NCBI RefSeq assembly: GCF_023856365.1
Contig: NC_064540.1
Location: 14,595,191-14,659,190 of the forward strand
Length of the DNA stretch: 64,000 nt
Direction: 5' to 3'
Source: Brienomyrus brachyistius
Lineage: Eukaryota > Chordata > Actinopteri > Osteoglossiformes > Mormyridae
Below, in pieces: positions 20,998 through 64,000 of this stretch. The stretch's first letter is position 1; each line of letters begins with the position of its first letter. The translations under genes were made by a program, and so were the position numbers. The notes under the pieces were generated by a model. It saw only the letters and a list, made by a program, of their open reading frames with translations. It did no database searches and was not told the DNA's origin.

Positions 20998-21666
20998 AGG
21001 CTGCGCCACAGGCGCACGGCATGACAATTAAGGGAGTGGATGCATGATTAAAAGGCCTGGTGAATTAACAGTGAAGCCATGCAGCTTTTTGCTGATGAGC
21101 TCCCAGATAGCACTGTGTCATTGTTTTAATGTTGAATTATAGTTAAACGCGTTGAATTATGGTCAGTGTTAAATTATCAGCATTGCAACTGAATTGATTT
21201 TTGGTCAGATTTTCAATATTGAAAAATTGATGGTAGTGAAACCTTGATTCAATGTTGATACAAAGTGAGAGATTGAAGATCAACGTTGCTTCAGCCTTTT
21301 TGTCTGATATGGAATGAATGTCATTGCAACATGTGTGTGTATTCTGGGCTGCCAGTGTTGGCAGCCTGCCTCATCTTCCCTGCTATAAATGGGGCCCAGA
21401 CAAGATTCACTTTATGGGCCCTTCAATCAATTTACTTTGATTCAGAAGACTGTTCTAAAACCTTTTAAACTGACTTCCTGGGAAACTACATATCTTGTAC
21501 ATTTCGGTAGAGCAATGTCTCAAAACTGAAGCATTAATTGTACTTATCACCCTTGTCCAGATATAATGTCTAATCGAAGTAATCAAAAAAAAATCCAGAG
21601 ATTTTGCTAAACTCCACTGACGGATACCAAGGCACTTTTCAGGTGCTTATCGAAACAGCATAGATG

Positions 21667-21933
21667 CAGGGTTGCCAAGTTTCACACATCTGACCTGACA
21701 ATCACGCTTTCAGATTCTGGCGGTCATGCAAGAAATTTGCGGCAAATCTATATTATTCTATTATAAATCTAAAATTAGCTACATTGAAAGCGTTGGGGTA
21801 GTTTGCCGACCCAGTAGGCTATTTACAAGGTAATAAAGCTATTACATACATGTATATGCGTGTGTAGACGTATATCGAATTGAAAATCTCGCAAAACACA
21901 AAAATTTAAAATCTGACAAAAGCTGGCAACCTG
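21667..21933. mobile_element. hAT-like MITE
   Basis: The left end CAGGGTTGCCA (21667) and the inverted right end CCAGGTTGCCA (finishing about 21933) form terminal inverted repeats. TAGATG flanks both sides (21661-21666 and about 21935-21940), fitting a partly decayed 8-bp duplication. It has no coding capacity. It lies about 330 bases upstream of the syp CpG-rich promoter. Confidence 0.6.
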
Positions 21934-22265
21934 GTAGATGTTATAGACTAAACAAATACAGACCAACAACGTACTGCAAAATGTTCACTTATATTATGAA
22001 AAAAAAACGTTTTTAGCTATTTTATGTCCCGGAAATGGGTACAGATACTTAACAGGCCAGTAATCGTTTTACCCATCTACGCAATAGGGCTTTGCAGTCA
22101 CATCCTTACTGCTTTCCTTATACACAAATTCAGCCAAACACTTGGCAAATTTTACTTTGAGATTGATTCCCCGTCTGGGGTGTCGATGTTCTCCTGTATC
22201 TTTGCCTTTGACACACATATTTTGCACATATTTCACTGCACACCACGGCAACGAATAATAGAAGG

Positions 22266-22507
22266 GCAGTGATGTTCTGCGGCTGCGAAATGCGGGGAGC
22301 GCCGCTCATGTGCACGCCGCCCATCCCAGCGCGTCTCCGCGGCGCCGAGCCCCAGGCGTGCGCCCCCCTCAGTGCGGGCAGCGATTACAGCCGCCAGTTC
22401 GCCTTCGCGATCGCTTGCTTTGGGTTAACCTCGTTAAACAGTTTACCTATCGCTCAATAGCACGTAATATACCATAAAACACAGAGCGTTAAAAACCAGC
22501 TTTGAAA
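22266..22507 (+). promoter_or_regulatory. syp: syp CpG-rich promoter and 5' UTR
   Basis: About 150 bases (22280-22425) are strongly CpG-enriched against AT-rich flanks (GCGCCGCTC, CGCGGCGCCGAG). The first coding ATG follows at 22508. I see no clear TATA box, as is usual for CpG-type promoters. The exact start site is not visible. Confidence 0.6.
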
Positions 22508-57245
<34,738 letters not shown>

Positions 57246-58490
57246 CCATGGTGATCTAGTCACCCCTTCAGTGCAAGGGGCTGGTGTGTGTGACGTGGCA
57301 AAGAAAAGTGGCAACGAGCGTAGCCTGTTCTGAAGCCTGATGTATGATTTAGGTAGAGGAATACTTTGGCTTCAGCGGCGGCATTTTGGTGGGTAGCGGG
57401 ACAGGCAGCGTGTGCCAGCTGTCGACAAGTGTTGTACAAAGTCTCAGATAGACGCATTCCGCCATTAAAGGTTTCCTCTTGTTTTTTCTACATGTTGTGT
57501 TGACCGTGGTTCACACTCTCCATCGCCAGGTCATGTTGACTCATGGTAGGGCTATGCCGCTGACCTTTCAATGGTAAATATTTCTCAAACTGATTTGCAC
57601 TCTCGTGAAGGATAATGTGGTCTTTTGTTTATCTGTTGAGGAATATTATATTGTAATAAGTGCATGACTGTGGTGTTTCAAATGCCTGTTTGTGTAGATT
57701 GATATGAAATTATATTTAGTTTATATATCTGAAAAAGTTAAAAATATCTGAATCAATTCAGGCTCATTTTGAAAATGGGCTATGCAAAAAATGTTTTCTT
57801 TATTGTTAAATTCAGTGTAACTTTTAACCTGAAACATATTAATACATATGTATTTAAATATATCTGATCTTAATATTAATGCATTTAAAAGAAATTTTGC
57901 CTGGATATTTGCCTATATAACACATAATATCTTTCTGTGGGATTAAAAATTCTGCTGTTGTTATGAAGACCTATAAGAGAAAATGTCTTTGTTTACAGGT
58001 CCTTTTCTATATCTATTCTTACATGAGAAATGTTGTAAAACACGGCTGTGAAGATGTTGTGATTGTGGAGAGCAGAATCGCAGCAGTGCGGTAGCAGGTG
58101 CTCCTCTGCAAGTCATAGAACCTGCCCAAGCTTGATGTAGCCCCTCCACTTTGTACACCACTTGCTCCTTGGTGCCCCCTGCTGACTAATTTTTTTGGTA
58201 ATATTTCTAAATCCATTAATTGGGTTTAAATTAAAAGGTCTGTAATCTCAACAGACATCAAAAGAGAAAGTTTAAAGGGACTATTTCTTAACTGTACTAT
58301 GTTGTTTCTTGATATTCAAAGCATGTGACTTATTTTGCCTGGGAAAAACGATCGATTTCTGAGTGTCATTAATGTTAAAATGTTAATAATGTGAAATATA
58401 TGGAGTCCATATACTTGTTGTAATCTGTACGCGATTACCAAGTGTGAATGGTGTTGTATGTGCATTTGCAGTGGTGCCAATTAAAATGTT
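57246..58490 (+). other. syp: syp 3' UTR, end uncertain
   Basis: No AATAAA lies near the stop. ATTAAA at 57464-57469 is a plausible proximal signal; ATTAAA at 58480-58485 is a distal candidate. The region between is AT-rich and free of recognised repeats, so a long 3' UTR is possible. Confidence 0.45.
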
Positions 58491-60968
58491 GCACAAAACC
58501 AAATGTGAGGTGACTCTGTCTTCACTGGAGGATGGAACAGACAGCGTCTGGTAGTGGGGAAACCCAGTGAAAGTTACATTAACACTAAAGGATCACGCCC
58601 AGGACAGCTGAAGGATTGTCCCCTATAAATGTCCGTTCTGCAGTTGTTGGATACTTTAATACAGGGTGGCCCCACCCAGCTCCTGGAGACCTACCACCCT
58701 ACAGAGCTTTGGCACACCTGACGCAGATAATCAGGTTTGTTAATATATCTGGCTTTAATGCTAAGATGCCATTAAAGGGCATGATTATCTGCGGCAGATG
58801 TGTTAAATTACGGCGGCACCTAAGATCTGGGGCCACGCTGCTTTAAAACATGGCTGTACAAATTGATGAATGTATAAAACTGAATCATTGTTAATATGTG
58901 GTAGTATTTATATATCAGGTAAAAGAAAGTGCTTCAGTGAATGAAAGTGTTTCATCATCTCAGGTTTCAAGCAGTGATTTTGTTCTGCTCCTATTTGTGG
59001 ATCTGAAACATGAATGTGACATTGATTTGGTTCGTGTTTATTTCATCCCCGATGCTGCGTCTGACTGCACCATCTTTCCCAGGGCTGCTGTGGCTCAGCA
59101 TTTAGCTTATGATATGAAATAAGAAGATCTGATGTCTCGCTAAAGATAATTGACTTATTGCTGGCGTGTAGCCATGCGTCAAAAATAAAGGGACTGTTTT
59201 AGAGTTTGCCTGCAAAATAACACTGAGGAATGTCATAAATATTATATTCTCTTTTAATTGTGACTCCCAAACATGGCATTAAGCTTTAAAATTGGGCCTC
59301 AAGACTGATTTAAAAAATAAGTTTCAAGAGGGGAAAGTTATTGCCGCTATAATTGCTTGATTGATAAACATGAATCCTCTAAGCAAGGTTAGTGTACACC
59401 GGTCATCTCATTATATATAAAAACAAATAAATCTTTGGAGTGTAGTTTTCAAGTGTGCTTGTGTGTGTGTCTATGAAAGTTAAACTTACCTCACTGTTGT
59501 TACCATGGCAATAAGCTATGGGGTGCCCCCCTCCCATTCCCTCTACATTGTGGTAAGCTTTCCCAGCAGCCCAGTAAGACTTGGAGCCCCAGTGATGGGA
59601 GAATGAAATGGGCCGCTATGTAACTTACTTCAATGGCCGTTTGAAGATATCTTGTTAAAAATGTGGCCTTATAACGGATGCATGAAAGCATTCATCCTCT
59701 GATGTTGCCTTAACCAGCATATTACCACGTTTTGGGGCCCAAAATTATTTCCAGCACATCTAACATTGACACACTGCCATTCTTCCTTTTAGTTCATATC
59801 ATGCAACAATATTGCATTTTATATGCATTTACTTAATGCAGCAGACATTTCTATCTAAGTGAAGCAAAAGAACCTTATAAGCAAGAGTGCAGTTCAGCAG
59901 CGTTCCCACTAAATGCCCATGTAAATGTAAAAAGTACTGCATACAATACTGCATGCTGTCCAAAAAGCAGAAGAATTAAGGTCATGCTTTAAACTTTGCA
60001 TTTAAATAAGTTTAACGTCAACTCAGTGACCTACGGCTGTGTTTCAGACCGGGGCTGTTAAACTATCCATATCCTCTAACGCTGATTATACAGACTCTTG
60101 CATCCCTGGCAGGATTGATGGGATTCCTGTGAATGGGGGCCGTGCACAAAGTGAGGGGAAGCCTCAGCCCCGGAGTCGTCAAAGCCCCCCAGCCATCGCA
60201 AAGCCCGCATACGAGAACTTCACAGCGGGGGGCAGGAGCGAGGCGTTGCCAGCCACCCGGGACTGGGAGCTGCTCAGCCTGCAACCAAATCTAGCTTTTG
60301 TGGAGTTTCTAGGACGGTACCTACAGTTTTAACCTTTTGTCTTTAAAGCGCTGTTGTCTGAGGTTTGCAGATTTCATTCATAGCTCCGCTCATGTTCAGT
60401 CTATAGAAATGTGTCAGATTTAATCTCAGATTTTTTAAGGCACAGAAATACTCAAGTTTGCCTTAAACCCAGAAAAAGAGTAAACTATTTGCTGCTCAGC
60501 TATGATACAACATAAAGCACATAAAGCACGAAAAAGCGAGTAGTTGAAATAAATGATGCTGCACACTCTGTGGGGAGACAGGCAGTCTAACTTCTGTTCT
60601 AATTTGGGAGACGTATGTCAAAACCTCGTGATGTAAACAAGCTTCACGCACTGCACATCGCTGGAACCTCCACGAAAGGTACCTCCCATGCGCTGCAGCG
60701 CTGCGCCTGATGTGCCACGGCACGCAGCCGAAGGCGTGTCACTCACAGCGGACCTCTGTGAACGGGACCTGGGGTACAGAGCTCTTCAGAGTTATTGCCA
60801 GTCTGCAATTATCTCAGTGTCAATCTGTGGATTGTAGTGCAGGTATTTATTATTGTCAGGGTCAGCTCCTGTTGTCCCAATCTTTCATGTCTCTTCCCCG
60901 TTTGGCCAGCAGGTGTCGCTGGCCATCCTGTCCCTCCTGTCACCCTTTGTGTTTTCCTCTGTGTTCTG
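58491..60968. other. Downstream intergenic, one MITE-like scrap
   Basis: CAGGGTGGCCCCACCCAGCT and CCTGGAGACCTACCACCCTA at 58662-58702 resemble one end of a widespread fish MITE. The partner end is not clear. An AATAAA lies at 59184. The frame at 60039-60332 has no recognised domain. Confidence 0.4.
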
Positions 60969-61393
60969 TTGGCTGCATGGCTCAATGAGTTAAGCATGCG
61001 GCTGCCTGTGAATTCTCTTGTGTGTTTGAATCCTGCCTCCTCTGTCTTCATATTTTTATAAATTTTGTTCCCTTGTGTTTCATTTGTATTAGTTTTCTAA
61101 TCCCTGTGCTTTGATTTGTATTCGGTTTTGGTTTGTTTTGCCTTTGTGTGTGTTTTTACCGGTCTGTCTTTTCCAGTGTTAGATTCTGTTTCCTTGTTTC
61201 TGTCAGTTTCATAGTTTTCCCCTCCCAGTCCCTTGATTTAATTATTAGTTTCATCTGTGACCTGTTTTCTTAAACCTTGTTAATTAGTCTCAACTGCACT
61301 GTGTTACGCTTGTTACCCTTCAGTATTTAAGTCCCTGCCTCAGTTCAGTTCCAGAGTGGTTCATTGTATGTATGTGATGGATATTGAATGTTG

Positions 61394-61445
<52 letters not shown>

Positions 61446-61450
61446 CATAT
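60969..61450 (+). mobile_element. tRNA-like SINE head, pyrimidine-rich body and (CCTG)n
   Basis: GGCTGCATGGCTCAATGAGT and GTTTGAATCCTGCC (60969-61034) resemble pol III A and B boxes. A T-rich body with TATTTAAGTCCCTGCCTCAG (61324-61343) follows, then about 14 CCTG units (61391-61446). Whether these form one element is unclear. Confidence 0.4.
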
Positions 61451-61520
61451 ATCTTCCCTAAAGTGATGCGCAGTCCACAGTAAATGCATAGTTTAATATT
61501 ATTAGTCTAAATCATTTGAA

Positions 61521-61878
61521 GGGGTGGCATGGTGGTGCGGTGGGTAGCGCTGAAGTCACACCTCTGTGACCCGGGATCGAGTCTTCGCCTGGATCACATG
61601 TGTGTGGAGTTTGCATGTTCTCCCCATATCGTCGTGGGGTTTCCCCCACGTCGGGTACCCTGGTTTCCCCCCACAGTCCAAAAATATGCTGAGGCTAATT
61701 GGACTTGCTAAATTGCCCATAGATGTGCATGTGTGAGTGACTGGTATGTGAGTGTGCCCTGCCATGGGCTGGCCCCCCATCCTGGGTTGTTCCCTGCCTT
61801 GTGCTCATTGCTTCCGGGATAGGCTCCGGACCCCCCGTGACCCAGTTGGGTAAGCAGTTTGGAAAATGGATGGATGGA
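61521..61878 (+). mobile_element. tRNA-derived SINE, copy 3, with perfect target-site duplication
   Basis: The head GGGGTGGCATGGTGGTGCGG and B-box-like GGGATCGAGTC are followed by GTGTGGAGTTTGCATGTTCT, GGGATAGGCTCCGGACCCCC and GGAAAATGGATGGATGG. TAAATCATTTGAA flanks it on both sides (61508-61520, 61879-61891) without mismatch, so this is a full-length, recent insertion. Confidence 0.9.
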
Positions 61879-61891
61879 TAAATCATTTGAA

Positions 61892-63430
61892 ATTACACAA
61901 ATTATACAAAATCTGTACAGCATATGTGCCATGGGTTTAACATTCAAGAAAATTCATTTGTAGGAAAAAAATAATCAAATTTATCATGAAATACGCGTAG
62001 GGTTGCTTTTTCTGGCTCACTGCTGAGTGCTTTTGTAGGACTGAGTAACTGTATAGGTAACTGATCCTGTTTCCGTAAGATGCTTGTGTGCATCTGCCTC
62101 ATTCTTTTCGCTTCCTCTATGGTCCAACTGCAAACAGGTGTCTTTCCGTTACAGTTGATTTGAGGAATAATACTATATGCACACTGCATTCATGTGCAAA
62201 TCTACAATTTCTACCACAGACCAAACGAAACGCAATACAGAAGGCATTGTCGAACTTACTGCATCTTTAAAGTGCCACTTTGTGTTTTTGTTTAAATTTA
62301 TTCTTTAATGTGGTTGATTCCTAATGTCCACTGATCTAAGGTGAGAAGGATTAAATGAAAGGATAAGGGATTAAGTACTGACGTTTATGGTGGAGAGTAA
62401 CTGTGGCCAGCCAGTGTTTGCTGTAGACATGGGCTGCGGTGGACGGATTCCCAATCGCTTGCAGAAAGGACACATCCGAAATGTTCATTCCCCCAAAAAT
62501 GAGGAACTATAATCTCGCCTCAGTGAAATACATACATGTTACATACATTCTTTATTTTTGTTTGGGAAAAGCGGAAACATTTTTTTGTACCTGCTTAAAA
62601 GGCTTTAGTGTTTGTTCAAGCATATTTCTCACCGCCAACTGTGGATAATCGTGGTCATTGATATGATTTCTGCTGTTAACTTTGTTGTTAGCTAACAGCT
62701 AGACTTATTTTAGGCTTATTTCTGGTGGCTCACCCCACCATTTATTTCGTCTCATCTCATCCTTTGTCCTGAGACTGGCAGCAGGTGAGGAATGCTGGCC
62801 CAGAATCGGCCTCGTCTTCCGTAGCCCCCCCGGGGGTTGGGCCGCACTGTGATGGGGAGGTGAAGGAAATTAATGTCTCCCGCCCTCCTGCTGAATTCTC
62901 CATGTTGGCTGACTGAAAATCCCATTACAGCCGTTCGCCTAGAAGGATTAGAGCAGCTACCGCAAACTCAGGGGTGAAAAAAGATTTAATAAACCCTGTG
63001 TTTCTGAAAACACCCCAGACAAATACAGCCAAATGAAGCGAAATCAGTCATAGAAGTGTGGAGTTAACGTGGCTGAATTTATGAAATGATCGCAGCAGAA
63101 CAAAAATCCTTCCAACACCCACACCGCTCCTTCCCTGCTGGCCCTCGAAATCTCGATGACCTTTTCTTCCCCGCTTAAAGCAAATTCCATCAGCAATTGA
63201 ACTTTAAACCTTAATATTTGTCATTCTGGTATATTTTCCACACTGATATTTTGAGTTGGTACTGATTAAGCTTCAGAACCACTGTTTATTGTGATTCATT
63301 CTATCAAGCAGGCTTGTGTATTATTTACATGTGTTTGATGTCATTCACAAAACATCAGTACAGTATAACTGAGTATAGTGACAGTTATAAAGAGACGTTT
63401 GAACATTTGACTGGCAGAGGGAAGTTGCAC
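61892..63430. other. Intergenic, no gene seen
   Basis: Mixed-composition DNA with GC-richer patches at 62800-62900. No gene, RNA or repeat recognised. Confidence 0.45.
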
Positions 63431-63460
63431 TTCACCCTGGCCGGCTGTGGACAGGAAAGC

Positions 63461-63775
63461 CTGTCTCTCTCTCCTCACCCTGGCCGCCTGTCTCTCTCTC
63501 CTCACCCTGGCTGCCTGTCTCTCTCTCCTCACCCTGGCCGCCTGTCTCTCTCTCCTCACCCTGGCCGCCTGTCTCTCTCTCCTCACCCTGGCCGCCTGTC
63601 TCTCTCTCCTCACCCTGGCCGTCTGTCTCTCTCTCCTCACCCTGGCCGTCTGTCTCTCTCTCCTCACCCTGGCCGCCTGTCTCTCTCTCCTCACCCTGGC
63701 CGCCTGTCTCTCTCTCCTCACCCTGGCCGCCTGTCTCTCTCTCCTCACCCTGGCCGCCTGTCTCTTTCTCCTGGC
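63461..63775. repeat. 27-bp minisatellite, about 12 copies
   Basis: Unit CTGTCTCTCTCTCCTCACCC followed by TGGCCGC, with C/T variation in the last bases. The period is divisible by 3, so long Ser/Leu/Pro/His frames (plus) and Arg/Gln/Ala frames (minus) are artefacts. Confidence 0.96.
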
Positions 63776-64000
63776 CTGATGGAAACCTGTCAAAGGAACA
63801 GTCAGCATTTCACAGATGGTCAGCCTGAACTGGAGATGGGCCGGCCAGGTCTCTCTTTTTGTCTGTGAAGAGGATTTCCAATGGCTTATCACCATCGAAC
63901 GCTGGTCAGGTCCCCAGATCAAAATATCTTGGTTATTTCAGTTACTTGTTGGGAAGAAAACATAAGAGAAACTCCCTTGTCTGTAGATAATACATTTCTC

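Noticed and set aside
60039..60332. A 97-residue plus-strand frame downstream of syp
   Set aside because: No recognisable motif, no splice or poly(A) context, and an open minus frame over the same bases.
60969..61034. A possible tRNA gene
   Set aside because: A- and B-box-like motifs are present, but I could not fold a full cloverleaf, and a SINE-like body follows.
63314..63922. Frames of 184 and 193 residues on opposite strands near the window end
   Set aside because: A 27-bp minisatellite; the flanking parts show no family motif.

Overview
This window looks like nuclear DNA of a ray-finned fish. It has two split vertebrate genes with consensus GT/AG junctions, tRNA-derived SINEs, Tc1/mariner, pogo and hAT-like DNA-transposon relics, a CR1-type LINE fragment, and very many micro- and minisatellites. 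The species cannot be named from sequence alone. No operons, CRISPR arrays, phage or prokaryotic features are present.

Layout. (1) 1-9030: coding exons 2-11 of a nicotinamide phosphoribosyltransferase gene (nampt, + strand). Exon 1 lies upstream of the window; the stop is at 8184-8186 and the poly(A) signal at 9006. The nine exon joins all keep phase and give 478 residues. Intron 5 holds a 33-bp minisatellite, a pogo/Tigger-like relic, a Tc1-like transposase scrap and a long (TA)n. (2) 9030-22265: intergenic, with SINE copies, several minisatellites (49, 102, about 12 and 22 bp), a possible LTR carrying (CGCCT)n, and a hAT-like MITE. (3) 22266-57245: a synaptophysin-family gene (+ strand) with a CpG-rich promoter, six coding exons (293 codons) and a 27.7-kb intron 2 crowded with tandem arrays and transposon relics. 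A second CpG-rich block at about 45160-45480, ending in a phase-0 donor at 45510, is a candidate alternative first exon. (4) 57246-64000: 3' UTR and intergenic DNA with a young SINE carrying a perfect 13-bp target-site duplication and a 27-bp minisatellite.

The two genes lie head to tail on one strand, as I recall NAMPT and SYPL1 do at human 7q22.3. Yet the protein here is closer to synaptophysin (SYP) than to pantophysin (SYPL1). The genes are not functionally linked: one makes NMN from nicotinamide and PRPP, the other is a four-span vesicle membrane protein.

Almost every long open frame outside these exons is a by-product of tandem repeats and is not annotated as a gene. The observations I rate highest are the alternative-first-exon candidate at 45160-45509, a 40-unit, 41-bp satellite carrying 31 AGGTCA hexamers, two minisatellites that arose from retroposon 3' tails, and altered residues in the phosphate-binding loop of the NAMPT paralogue.
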